From positions 1 through 56,688 of the forward strand of contig CANJMY010000013.1 of the NCBI GenBank assembly GCA_947475315.1: a stretch of DNA of 56,688 nt. Reading direction: 5' to 3'. This stretch comes from Pseudomonadota bacterium (GTDB taxonomy: Bacteria > Myxococcota_A > UBA796 > GCA-2862545). The notes below the pieces were generated by a model, which worked only from the letters and a program-made list of their open reading frames with translations, was not told where the DNA came from and searched no databases. Each line of letters opens with the position of its first letter. Positions within the stretch are counted from its first letter, which is position 1. A program made the position numbers and the translations under genes. Positions 31,702 to 40,241 of the stretch are shown here, piece by piece.

Positions 31702-33498
31702 ATGGCCGTCGAGCACCACGTCCTGCTGATCGAGGACAACGACGTCGATGCCGCCGTGTTCGAGCGGTACGTCACCGCCATGCCCGGCTGGGTCGTCACG
31801 CGCACGCGCAGCCTGGAGGAGGCCGAGGAGGAGATCAACCGCGTCGGCGCGTCGTGGTTCCACCTGGCCGCGGTCGACCTGACCCTGCCCGACGCCGTCG
31901 ACTTGGAGTCGATCGCGTTTGCCCGCGAGTTCTTGCCGCAGGCCGCCTGCGTCGCGGTCACCGCGCGCAACCCCGCCGAGGTCGATGAGCGCGCCCTGCG
32001 CGCAGGCGCCGCCGACTTGCTCGTAAAGATGCAGATGAACGCCCGAGGCGTTCAGCGCGCCTTGAGCCACGCCGTCGAACGAAACGAGCTGGTCCGTTGG
32101 CAGCTGGACTCCGAGCGCAACCTGCGCAGCGTGCTCGGCGCGTGGAACGACGCCCTGTTCGTGGTCGACGAGTCCCGCAAGGTGCTGTTCCGCAACGACG
32201 CCGCCGCCAACTACGCGGACGCCATGACCGTCGACGGCGGTCAGCGCTTCGCGGTGCCGATCGATCCGGGCGACGTGCTCCAGGTCGAGCTGCCTCGCCC
32301 CGGCGGCGAGCCCATCCCCGTCGAGCTGCGCTCCTGGCGCATCACCTGGGCGAACGAAGCCGCGCGCGTGATCATCCTGCGCGACCGCCTGGCCGAGCGC
32401 GCCGCCGAGCGTGCCCGCGCGCGCATCGAAGAGGCCGAGCGCCGGGCGCACCTGGGCGAAGGCGCCATGGCCGGCGTGCACGACATCGGCAACCGCGTCA
32501 CGTCCATGCTCGACGTGCTGCAGGACGCGCGCGACGCGCTGGCCGCCGTCACGTCGGACCGCGACGATCGGCTCGCGAACGCCCTCGCCACGCTCGACGC
32601 CTCGTGCAACCACATCGCCGCGGTGGCGCGTGACAGCCGCCGCGCCGCGCACGAGGTCCGCCACATCCGCGCGCCGATTGACGTCGCCGCGTTCGTCCGC
32701 ACCTGCTGCGACGCCATGCGCTCGTCGATCGAGACGTCCGCCCGCCTGCGCCTGCAGCTCGAGCCCGCCGCCGAGGTCCTGGGTGACCCGGTCGCGCTCG
32801 GCCGCGTGATCGACAACCTGCTCGCCAACGCCGTGCAGGCGATCGGCCGCGGCGCGCCCGAGCGCAACGAGATCCGCGTGTCCGTGCGGCAGGAAGGCGA
32901 CCGCGTCCTGGTCGAGGTGGCCGACACCGGCCCCGGCGTCCCGGACTCCGTGCGCGACCGCTTGTTCGAGCGCCTCTTCACCACCAAGGCCACCGGCACC
33001 GGCCTGGGCTTGGCGAACGTGCGCGACATCGTCACCGAGCACGGCGGCACCGTCGAGCTGAGCCCGGCCAGCGGCCACGGCGCGTGCTTTGTCGTCTCGC
33101 TGCCCGGCATCCGCGCGCGCGTGTCGTCGGTGCGCATCCTCATGGTCGAGGACCGCCCCGAGGTGGCCCGCGCCAACCAGCGCATCCTGTCGGGCCGTTA
33201 CCACGTCGACTTGGCCGTGGACGGGCGCGAGGCGCTCGACCGCATCCAGGCCAACGAGCCCTACTCGGTCATCCTGTGCGACCTCGACATGCCCGGCATG
33301 GACGGCCGCGAGTTCTTCGAGACCCTCGCCGCCGACCGCCCCGAGCTCACGCAGCGCGTGGTGTTCTGCTCGGGCGGCGCCACGTCCGAGGAGCTCGACA
33401 AGTTCCTCGATCGCACCGGCCGCCCGTGCCTGCCCAAGCCCATCGACCTGGGCGAGGCGATCGCCGCCATCGACGCCGCCGCCGGTCCGGACATCTAG
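31702..33498 (+). CDS. Histidine kinase with receiver domains at both ends
   Basis: A 598-residue cytoplasmic hybrid kinase, with no membrane helix. Order: receiver 1 (residues 5-120; IEDND, phospho-Asp D59 in AAVDLTLPD, Lys in DLLVKMQ); a PAS-like segment (residues 125-230; LRSVLGAWNDALFVVDESRK); a HisKA-like helix with H260 in AGVHDIGNRVTS; HATPase_c with DNLLANAVQAI, DTGPGVPDS and TGTGLGLANV; and receiver 2 (residues 475-595; VEDRPEV, D527 in LCDLDMPGMDG, Lys in CLPKPID). Two receivers allow regulation of the kinase by an upstream kinase and intramolecular phosphotransfer. No DNA-binding output is encoded nearby. It starts 3 bases after the lipoprotein gene. Confidence 0.92.
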   Translation: MAVEHHVLLIEDNDVDAAVFERYVTAMPGWVVTRTRSLEEAEEEINRVGASWFHLAAVDLTLPDAVDLESIAFAREFLPQAACVAVTARNPAEVDERALRAGAADLLVKMQMNARGVQRALSHAVERNELVRWQLDSERNLRSVLGAWNDALFVVDESRKVLFRNDAAANYADAMTVDGGQRFAVPIDPGDVLQVELPRPGGEPIPVELRSWRITWANEAARVIILRDRLAERAAERARARIEEAERRAHLGEGAMAGVHDIGNRVTSMLDVLQDARDALAAVTSDRDDRLANALATLDASCNHIAAVARDSRRAAHEVRHIRAPIDVAAFVRTCCDAMRSSIETSARLRLQLEPAAEVLGDPVALGRVIDNLLANAVQAIGRGAPERNEIRVSVRQEGDRVLVEVADTGPGVPDSVRDRLFERLFTTKATGTGLGLANVRDIVTEHGGTVELSPASGHGACFVVSLPGIRARVSSVRILMVEDRPEVARANQRILSGRYHVDLAVDGREALDRIQANEPYSVILCDLDMPGMDGREFFETLAADRPELTQRVVFCSGGATSEELDKFLDRTGRPCLPKPIDLGEAIAAIDAAAGPDI

Positions 33499-33561
33499 GG
33501 CGCAGCGCGCTGGGTCGGCCCGGGGTCGTCGAGCGACCGGAGGGCAGACGCCGCCCGATCG

Positions 33562-34104
33562 TCAGATCTGGTAGTGCGCCCGGTCGCCCATGTCGTGTGT
33601 CAGCGGCATGCGGAGCTTGGCCATCGCCACCGCCGCCACGCCGATCGCGCTCAGGCCAAAGCACACCGCGGTCAGCGTGTCGTGGCCCCAGTGGTTGGCG
33701 AGCACGCCCACCACCAGCGCCGCCGGCGTCAAGCGCACCAGCGGGATGCGAAAGCAGAACCACTCCTTGAGCACCAAGGCCGAGAGCGCCGCCAGCGACA
33801 GCCCGAGGCCCAGCGTGGTGAGCGGACGGTTCGCCACGTCCGCCGCCGCCCACGCCAGCAGCGAGCCCCAGCCGAGCCACGCGATCACCCACCGCACGCG
33901 CTTGTCGTACAGGTGCATGTTCCCGACCGACAGGATCACGGCGAAGGTCAGCAGCGCGATCGGCCGCTTGGCCTCGTGGTGCACGGACAGCTGCATCGCC
34001 GTCAGGCCCAGCCCCACCGACGACAGCACGAGCCCGGTTCGGTACGCCAGGATCGATCGCCGATCAAAGGCGTCCAGGACTTCAATGTGCTTGGGGTGCG
34101 CCAT
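33562..34104 (-). CDS. Multi-pass membrane protein, possibly DUF2301-like
   Basis: A 180-residue protein from ATG 34104 (the frame is open upstream). The N-terminal cytoplasmic segment HPKHIEVLDAFDRRSILAYR leads into about six membrane helices (LVLSSVGLGLTAMQL, ALLTFAVILSVGNMHL, AWLGWGSLLAWAAADV, LGLGLSLAALSALVL, TPAALVVGVLANHWG, LTAVCFGLSAIGVAAVAMA). The KEWFCFRIPLVRL segment resembles a conserved loop of the DUF2301 membrane family, but I hold that assignment loosely. Function unknown. It is divergent from the sigma-like operon, with 95 bases between the starts. Confidence 0.72.
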   Translation of the reverse strand: MAHPKHIEVLDAFDRRSILAYRTGLVLSSVGLGLTAMQLSVHHEAKRPIALLTFAVILSVGNMHLYDKRVRWVIAWLGWGSLLAWAAADVANRPLTTLGLGLSLAALSALVLKEWFCFRIPLVRLTPAALVVGVLANHWGHDTLTAVCFGLSAIGVAAVAMAKLRMPLTHDMGDRAHYQI

Positions 34105-34199
34105 GCTCGGACTCCGGACAAGCGGCCTTGTCACCCCAACCTTAGCGCACGCCGCCCGGCGCGCACCCAGGGAGGGTATATCGGCGGGCGGAGGCGCCG

Positions 34200-35039
34200 T
34201 TGTCGTCCGACGCTCGACCCACATGGCCGGACCTGGCGCCGCTCCTCCGCGGCGCGGCGCTCGACCGCGACGCGGTGTGGGCGGTGATCGAACGGCACGC
34301 GGAGTTCGCGTACGGCGCGGTGCGGCGCGTGATCGCGGGCGCGCGTGACGTCACCGCGCGCCACGACGGCAACGCGGATCTGGCCGCGCGCGAGGCGCTG
34401 TCGTGGTCGATCGACAAGCTCTACGCGCGCGTGGTCAAGCCACCGCCTGGCCTGCCGGTCTCCGCCCGCCGTGACGGCAGCCCCGGCGACGCCGCCGCCT
34501 GGTACCGCCTGGTGTGGTCGAACCTCGCCCGCGACTGGTGCAAGGCGCAGCGCCGCCAGTGGCGCCGTGAAGAGGCGATCGACGACGCCCGTCCGCCCGC
34601 CTCACCCGAGCCTGACCCGTGGGACGACGCCGCCCTGCGCGGGCTGCAGAACCTGCTCGCCCGCACCGAGCGCTCCGGCGTGTCGGCCACCCACGTGCTC
34701 ACCTACCTGGCGCTCGTGAAGCCCGACCGGCTCGACGCCCGCCTCGTCGACCTCGCCACGACCTTCATCGCGTCCGCCGGCTCGCGCTCAGGCGCCATGG
34801 GCCTCGCGCGGCCGTCCGTCGAGACGTGGACGTTGCTCCAGCGCTGGCGCGACACCCACGACGGCGCGACCGACACCTCGCGCGCTCGCATCACGCTCGC
34901 CTGGATCTTGCGCAGCCAGGACGACGGCGACCCGGCCACCTGGAAGGGCCGCGCCCCGGCCGACGCGCGCACCGCCACCGTCACCGTCGGCAAGTGGGCC
35001 ATCCGCTGCGCCGACGCCCTACAGCTCCCTCGGGCATGA
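34200..35039 (+). CDS. Sigma-factor-like protein (ECF region-2-like), function unproven
   Basis: A 279-residue protein from TTG 34200 with GGAGG 6 bases upstream. The middle resembles sigma-70 region 2: a helix-rich stretch ending in AAAWYRLVWSNLARDWCKAQRRQWRREEAIDD, which matches the sigma 2.3-2.4 pattern of aromatic residues, DW and basic helix. The C-terminal half (VETWTLLQRWRDTHDGAT, ITLAWILRSQDDG, ATVTVGKWAIRCADALQL) could hold a degenerate region 4. Length exceeds a minimal ECF factor by about 80 residues. It is first in a three-gene run with the unknown protein and the Lon-like protein. No anti-sigma motif is seen downstream. Confidence 0.75.
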   Translation: MSSDARPTWPDLAPLLRGAALDRDAVWAVIERHAEFAYGAVRRVIAGARDVTARHDGNADLAAREALSWSIDKLYARVVKPPPGLPVSARRDGSPGDAAAWYRLVWSNLARDWCKAQRRQWRREEAIDDARPPASPEPDPWDDAALRGLQNLLARTERSGVSATHVLTYLALVKPDRLDARLVDLATTFIASAGSRSGAMGLARPSVETWTLLQRWRDTHDGATDTSRARITLAWILRSQDDGDPATWKGRAPADARTATVTVGKWAIRCADALQLPRA

Positions 35040-35097
35040 ACATGGGCTGTCCACACCCGGCCAAGCACGTCGTCCTCCTCGTCCCCCGGAGGTCTGC

Positions 35098-35961
35098 ATG
35101 ACGCACCCGATCTTCGACGCGCTGAGCGCCCGGCGCCCTGGCGTCGACGCGCTGGCCGCGGGTCACGGTGACCCGCTCGACCTGGCCGCCGCCTGCCTGC
35201 CCGACGTGCCCACACAGCTCGCCCGCGCCGCCGCGCGCACCGTCGACGCCCGCGTCGACACCCCGTTCGCCGACCCACAGGCGAACGACGACGCGCCCGC
35301 GATGCGCCTCGCCGTGGCCGCGACGCTCGCCGAGCTGCTCCCCGACGCGGGCTCCACACGCCGCTGGGCCGACCAGGCGCGCGGCCTGATCGCCGACGCC
35401 GAGTCGCGTCCGCGCGTTTGGCGCGACCTGTCCGAAGACGCGATCGCCCTGTCCTCCTCGCTCAACTTGGAAGGTCGTGGCGCCGCGCTGCTCGACGCCG
35501 TCGCGAACGCCGCGCTCCACGTCGTCCCGCCGGGCGCCATCCACGCCGCGCAGGAGCTGGTGGCCGCCGCCGCGCGACGCGCTCGCCTGGAGGACGCGCG
35601 ACGCTGGCTGCGCTTGGTGCCCCAGGCCTCGCGCCCGTCGTTCGACCGCGCCTTCGACCAGCTCGCGCAGCGCGCGGTGCCCATGGCCGCCGCCGCTGAG
35701 GCGCCCGCGGCACTCGCCCGCGTGATCCTCGGCCACGCGTTCGACGGCGAGGTCACGCTCGCCGTGCTGCCCAACGGGCTCGTGGTGGAGTGGGACGGAG
35801 ACAGCGCCCCGCCCGACACGCTGCACGTCGACGATCGGCTCGCCAAGCCGCTCCCGGACGGCGCCAGCCTCGCCGCGCGCGGCTGGTGGCTGGACGCCGA
35901 CATCGGCGAGATCACGATCACCCGCGACGGCACCGTCACGTCGATCGCGCAGGTCCGATGA
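35098..35961 (+). CDS. Unknown helical protein of the sigma-like/Lon-like operon
   Basis: A 287-residue protein; ATG 35098 has CCGGAGG 7 bases upstream. About the first 215 residues are alanine-rich helices arranged like TPR or HEAT repeats (MRLAVAATLAELLPDAG, ARGLIADAESRPRVWRDL, ARLEDARRWLRLVPQASR). The C-terminal 75 residues are beta-rich (EVTLAVLPNGLVVEWDGDS, GEITITRDGTVTSIAQV). No known family or catalytic motif. It ends in an ATGA overlap with the next gene, so the two are translationally coupled and their products probably work together. Confidence 0.75.
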   Translation: MTHPIFDALSARRPGVDALAAGHGDPLDLAAACLPDVPTQLARAAARTVDARVDTPFADPQANDDAPAMRLAVAATLAELLPDAGSTRRWADQARGLIADAESRPRVWRDLSEDAIALSSSLNLEGRGAALLDAVANAALHVVPPGAIHAAQELVAAAARRARLEDARRWLRLVPQASRPSFDRAFDQLAQRAVPMAAAAEAPAALARVILGHAFDGEVTLAVLPNGLVVEWDGDSAPPDTLHVDDRLAKPLPDGASLAARGWWLDADIGEITITRDGTVTSIAQVR

Positions 35962-37598
35962 CCGATCGGGTCGAGCTCCGACGTCGCACCCTGGGCGCGC
36001 CCGACACGCTGCGCGCGGCGCTGCGGCGCCTGGCGGAGGACCCGACCGCGCCCCGCCTGACCCGCAAAGAGGCCGAGCGCGCGCTCGCACAGGTCGAGGT
36101 CTCCCCGCGCGGCGTCGGCGTCGTGCCCTTCGCGATCGTGGACGGCGAGGGCGACGGCGCCGTGCTGTTCGCGGTCGCCACCGAGGGTCCACGGCCCGAC
36201 CTGTTCCCCGCGCCGCGCGCGCAGGTCGATCGCGTCCGCGCCTGGCTCGCCGCCACGTGGCCCACGCTGCCGTTCGCCGGGCTGCACCTGCACGTGAGCG
36301 CGCCTGAAGGCGCCCGTTGGTCGGGTCGCTCCTGCGAGCTCGCCCTCGCGCTCGCGGCGCTGTCCTGCGAGCTCAAGCGCGCGCCCGATCCACACGTCGT
36401 GGTGACCGGCGCAGTCGGCGCGCCGGGTCAGGCCGAGGCGGTCCTGCACGTCGAGGCCAAGCGCGCGATCGTGGGGCGCGATCGACCCGACGACGCGCTG
36501 TTCGCGCCCGGCGACGCGACCCTCGCGCCGCTCCTCGACGCCGTGCTCCCGGGCGCGACCGCCGCGATCTCCGCGCGCCCGCGTCGCCACGCCGGCGCCG
36601 ACGCACGGCGCGCGCTCGACGCGCTGCTCTCCGGCAAGCACGACCTCGCCGGCGAGCTGGCGTCGCGCGCCGTCGCCGCGGACGTGTCTGACGCGCCGAC
36701 GATCGCGCGGGCGCGCTGGGTGGAGGGCGCGTTGGCGCTGCACGCGGGTCACGTGGAGCGCGGGCTCGCGTCGCTGCACGCGGCCGCCGCCGCGCTGCCC
36801 GCGTGGGTCGACCACACGCACGACATGGCCGACGCCCTCACCGCCGAGGAGCTCGACGCGTACTTGATCGTCGCCTTGATCGACGCAGGCCGAACGCGCG
36901 CGGGCGCGACCCACGCCGCCGAGGTGCTCGCGCGGCTTGAGCGTGTCGCGGATCGGTCGCGACGCTGGCGCGCGGTCACGCTGCAGGTCGCGGGCTCTGC
37001 GCACCGCGCCGCCGTCACCCGCGGCGCGCTGCATGAGGCCGCGGACCTGCTCACCGGCTGGTCGCTCGATCGCGCCGCGCTGGTCGATCAACGCGCGCGC
37101 GCGCTCGGAGATCTGGCCGAGGTCGCGCGCCGCGCCGGGGATCGACGCACGGCCGAACGACATCTCGACGACGCGATGGACGCGCTCGCCGACGCACCGG
37201 ACGACGGTGGTCGCACGCACGCGTTCCTTGAGTTGTTCCGCGCACGGCTTCACGCGGAGGACGGCGTCGAGATCCCCGCGGCGCGCGGCGACCTTCCGCG
37301 CTGGCCCGCGCTCGCGTTCCACCTGCTCCGCACACGCCGCGGCGGCGCCGACCTCCGCGCGCTGCACGTCGACCCGGTCGTGCGGTCGAGCGCCCCGCTG
37401 CGTGGTGTGGTGATGGCGGAGATCGCGTGGCACGCGCTCCACGACGGGCCGTTCGCGTCGATGCGTGCCGAGCTTCAGACCGACGCCGCCGCACACCTCA
37501 CGGACGACCCACAGGCCGCCGCGCTGTTCGCGCGCGTCGCGGCGGGCGCCACCGACGACGACCTGCGCGAGCTGCGCAGGCGCGCGCCCTACGGCTGA
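35958..37598 (+). CDS. Lon-protease-like (S16) domain fused to helical repeats
   Basis: A 546-residue protein from ATG 35958. Residues of about 45-200 resemble the proteolytic domain of Lon: a beta-hairpin RGVGVVPFAIVDGEGDGAVLF, then LHLHVSAPEGARWSGRSCEL, where S125 aligns with the Lon nucleophile in PSAG, and HVVVTGAVGAPGQAEAVLHV, with K168 in EAKRAIV in place of the Lon catalytic Lys. No AAA+ domain is present. The remaining 350 residues are alanine/arginine-rich helices with TPR-like spacing. Either an ATP-independent S16-type protease or an inactive binding domain. The context suggests regulated proteolysis linked to the sigma-like protein; that is inference. Confidence 0.7.
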   Translation: MTDRVELRRRTLGAPDTLRAALRRLAEDPTAPRLTRKEAERALAQVEVSPRGVGVVPFAIVDGEGDGAVLFAVATEGPRPDLFPAPRAQVDRVRAWLAATWPTLPFAGLHLHVSAPEGARWSGRSCELALALAALSCELKRAPDPHVVVTGAVGAPGQAEAVLHVEAKRAIVGRDRPDDALFAPGDATLAPLLDAVLPGATAAISARPRRHAGADARRALDALLSGKHDLAGELASRAVAADVSDAPTIARARWVEGALALHAGHVERGLASLHAAAAALPAWVDHTHDMADALTAEELDAYLIVALIDAGRTRAGATHAAEVLARLERVADRSRRWRAVTLQVAGSAHRAAVTRGALHEAADLLTGWSLDRAALVDQRARALGDLAEVARRAGDRRTAERHLDDAMDALADAPDDGGRTHAFLELFRARLHAEDGVEIPAARGDLPRWPALAFHLLRTRRGGADLRALHVDPVVRSSAPLRGVVMAEIAWHALHDGPFASMRAELQTDAAAHLTDDPQAAALFARVAAGATDDDLRELRRRAPYG

Positions 37599-38639
37599 TC
37601 AGCGCAGCGGGCCCCACGCGCAGCGGAAGCCCACGTCGACCAGCTTCACGTCGGGCGCCACGGGGGTGCGGATGGTCGCGCGCAGGTTCACCGGGTCAGA
37701 CTCGGTCCAACCGCCGCCGCGCTGGATCTTGAGCGTGCCGGACAGCGGACCGTAGGGATCGGTCGCGTCGGCGGCGGTCGGACCCGAGGGGTCGTACCAG
37801 TCGGCCACCCACTCCAGCACGTTGCCGGCCAGGCCGGAGATGTGGGTGCCGGGCGTGTCGCCGAACAGCTGGTTGTAGGCGTGGGTGCCGGTGCCCGTGC
37901 ACGTGCCGGTGACCATGAAGCGCTCCCAAGGCCGCGCCGGGTTGGCATCGTACACGCCACAGCCCGGATCATTGCCCCACGGGAAGATCCGGCCCTCAGG
38001 CCCGCGCGCCGCGAACTCCCACTCCGCCTCGGTCGGCAGGCGGGCGCCGATCATCGCGCAGAAGCGCGCCGCGCCCTCCCACGTCACCATGTTGATCGGG
38101 TGGTCGCGCAGGTCATCACGGCCGTAGTTGGCGCCGTCACCGTGCCCGAACATGTCCTCGGAGCACCAGGTCCCCTGGCAGCGCTTCACGTCGTGGATGC
38201 CCACCGCGTTGCGGTGGATCCAGAAGGTCGACACGGTGACGCGATGCGGAGGGCCCTCTGAGGGCGCGGCGTTCGGGTCGTACCCGGGCTTGTCAGGAGA
38301 CGTGCTCTGCGCGCCCATCAGGAAGGTGCCCCCCTCCACGCGCTGGAAGCAGTCATTGCTGCCCATGCCCTCGCCGCACCACATCTCGGGCGGAGGCGCG
38401 TCCAAGAACGGGTTCGACGTATGGACTGGGTCGCGTCCGGCCTGATCGGCGCGGAGCGGGTCGGTCTCGCTGCGGACCTCCACCCCGTCCGAAGCGCCGT
38501 CGCCGTCACTGTCGGGGTTCTTGGGATCAAGCCCGCGCGCGATCTCGTCGGCGTCGGAGAGCCGGTCGGAGTCCTGGTCCGGCAGGCCGCCCCACAGCCC
38601 GCAGCCGCTCAGCGCGAGCGCCAGCCACGGCGCCCTCAC
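37599..38639 (-). CDS. SUMF1/formylglycine-generating-enzyme-fold lipoprotein
   Basis: A 346-residue lipoprotein from GTG 38639, in a GTGA overlap with the upstream PQQ-propeller gene (lipobox LALSGC, Cys13). A thrombospondin-type-3-like calcium segment follows (DQDSDRLSDADEIARGL, NPDSDGDGASDG). Then comes a full SUMF1 fold: FLMGAQS, RVTVSTFWIHRNAVG, NMVTWEGAARFCAMIGARLP, TEAEWEFAARG, GNVLEWVADWYDP, RGGGW and VGFRCAW. The two active-site cysteines of true formylglycine-generating enzymes, expected just after RGGSW, are absent. It is therefore unlikely to modify sulfatases and more likely a binding or EgtB-like structural protein. Confidence 0.88.
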   Translation of the reverse strand: MRAPWLALALSGCGLWGGLPDQDSDRLSDADEIARGLDPKNPDSDGDGASDGVEVRSETDPLRADQAGRDPVHTSNPFLDAPPPEMWCGEGMGSNDCFQRVEGGTFLMGAQSTSPDKPGYDPNAAPSEGPPHRVTVSTFWIHRNAVGIHDVKRCQGTWCSEDMFGHGDGANYGRDDLRDHPINMVTWEGAARFCAMIGARLPTEAEWEFAARGPEGRIFPWGNDPGCGVYDANPARPWERFMVTGTCTGTGTHAYNQLFGDTPGTHISGLAGNVLEWVADWYDPSGPTAADATDPYGPLSGTLKIQRGGGWTESDPVNLRATIRTPVAPDVKLVDVGFRCAWGPLR

Positions 38640-40048
38640 TTCGCACCGCCAAAGCACAGCACGTGGTCGAGCGTACGAACGAACAGGCGATCGCGATCGA
38701 AGACGAGGGTGCTGCGCAGCGGCTCCCAGACGCCCATGTCCTTGGCCTGCCCTTGGGGCGTGATCACACCAAGCGCGCCGCTCTCCGAGGAGATCCACAG
38801 GCTGCCGTCCACCGACACCGGGCTTGAGTAGACCAGCCCCAGCGCCTGCTTTCCGAGCACCGTCCCCAAGTCCGTCACCGCGCCGGTCGCGGGATCGATC
38901 CGCCAAACGTTCGCGCCGCGATCGACCGAGAACAGCGCCCCCGCCGCGAACGCAGGCGACGTGTAGAGCGGCTCCTTGGTGGGGAGGATCTGATCCCAGC
39001 GCTTGGTCGCGCGCACGTCGCCTGGGCCCACCTCGGCCAGACGCCACGACACCGCGTGGAGCGGCTGCCCCGTCTCGATCTGGTGCTCGGCGTGGCCGCC
39101 CACGTAGAACACGTCGTTGCCGATCACCTGCGGACCCGCGAACCACAGGTCGCCCAGGCCCTTGCTCAGGACGTAGCCGTCCACGGCGCGGACCAGCTCG
39201 CCCGACGGCGTGAGCAGCACCGTGGTGTGGCCGACGTGCGCCACCGCTGGCGTGCCAAAGTCCGCGTAGGGCACGCTGCGCCAGAGCTCTCGGCCGGTGG
39301 CCGGGTCCAACGCCAACAGCTGCGCGTGCGGCACGATCAGCATGCCGTCCACCACCACGAGCGACGCGCCGCTGCCGACCATGTACCCGCGGGGCGGCTT
39401 GGCCGCGGGCCCCGCCCAGCGCGACCAGAGGCGCTTGCCGGACGGGTCGAACGCCGAGACCACGCCGTTCCCAGTGAGCACGTAGAGTCGCGCGCTGTCG
39501 CTGGCCGGGGTGTGTGTCGTGTAGCCGATGATCTCGCGGTTGGGCGGCGTCAGGAAGGGCGCGAAGCCGTCCACCAGCGCGCGCGCCGACGCGAGCTTGG
39601 ACGAGAGCGCGGCGATCTGCGCGGTGATGGCCGCGTCTCCGGGCGCCGCGCGCAGGGCGCGTCGGGCGGCGCCGTACTGGGCTTGGAGACCGGCGACGTC
39701 CTTCTCGGCGACGACGGCCTGCTCGCGACGGGCGGCGAACGACACCCGCTCGTCCGCGGAGAGCGTGTCCGAGTAGTCGTTGGTCGCGGTCCACCGCGTC
39801 CGACCGGTCGCCGCGTCCAGGCACCACACGGTCGTCGGCTCGGACAGGCCACACACCATGCCCGCGAACATCACCGGCGAGCTGTTGCTCCACGACGAGG
39901 TCGGCACCTTCCAGGTGGCGTCGGTCAGGGCCTTCCACTGGGCGGGCGAGTGGCCTTCGTAGGCCACACCCGCGTTGCGGAACTCCGACGCCGTCGCGAC
40001 GGAGGACCACAGGAACCCGACCAGCGCTGACAGGAGGAGGCGCATCAT
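38636..40048 (-). CDS. Secreted PQQ-type beta-propeller protein
   Basis: About 470 residues from the MM pair at 40048, with a signal peptide ending ATAS. Several eight-residue motifs of the quinoprotein/BamB propeller type occur (VWCLDAATGRTRWTA, VSAFDPSGKRLWSRW, LLALDPATGRELWRS, VWRIDPATGAVTDLG). An insert of about 65 residues between blades one and two forms a helical hairpin (REQAVVAEKDVAGLQAQYG). No PQQ-binding disulfide or catalytic Asp could be identified, so it is probably a scaffold rather than a dehydrogenase. It is translationally coupled to the SUMF1-fold lipoprotein, which suggests that they form a complex in the periplasm. Confidence 0.88.
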   Translation of the reverse strand: MMRLLLSALVGFLWSSVATASEFRNAGVAYEGHSPAQWKALTDATWKVPTSSWSNSSPVMFAGMVCGLSEPTTVWCLDAATGRTRWTATNDYSDTLSADERVSFAARREQAVVAEKDVAGLQAQYGAARRALRAAPGDAAITAQIAALSSKLASARALVDGFAPFLTPPNREIIGYTTHTPASDSARLYVLTGNGVVSAFDPSGKRLWSRWAGPAAKPPRGYMVGSGASLVVVDGMLIVPHAQLLALDPATGRELWRSVPYADFGTPAVAHVGHTTVLLTPSGELVRAVDGYVLSKGLGDLWFAGPQVIGNDVFYVGGHAEHQIETGQPLHAVSWRLAEVGPGDVRATKRWDQILPTKEPLYTSPAFAAGALFSVDRGANVWRIDPATGAVTDLGTVLGKQALGLVYSSPVSVDGSLWISSESGALGVITPQGQAKDMGVWEPLRSTLVFDRDRLFVRTLDHVLCFGGAK

Positions 40049-40241
40049 GCGCACGGTAACACGCACCGCTTGAAGGAGGTTCCCGACCCGAGGTGGGTCA
40101 GGGCCTACTCACACTCCGTGCCCGTTTGGACGGCGCGCAACACTCCCCAGTATCGGAGGACGGAGGGACCGGATCGGACACTTGCACGCTCCTGGAGTGG
40201 CCAAGAGCGTCGGTATGTCCGACCTGGCGTAGGCCCAACCC

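Noticed and set aside
37599-38639. Active formylglycine-generating enzyme for sulfatases
   Set aside because: The catalytic cysteine pair is missing and no sulfatase gene is nearby.
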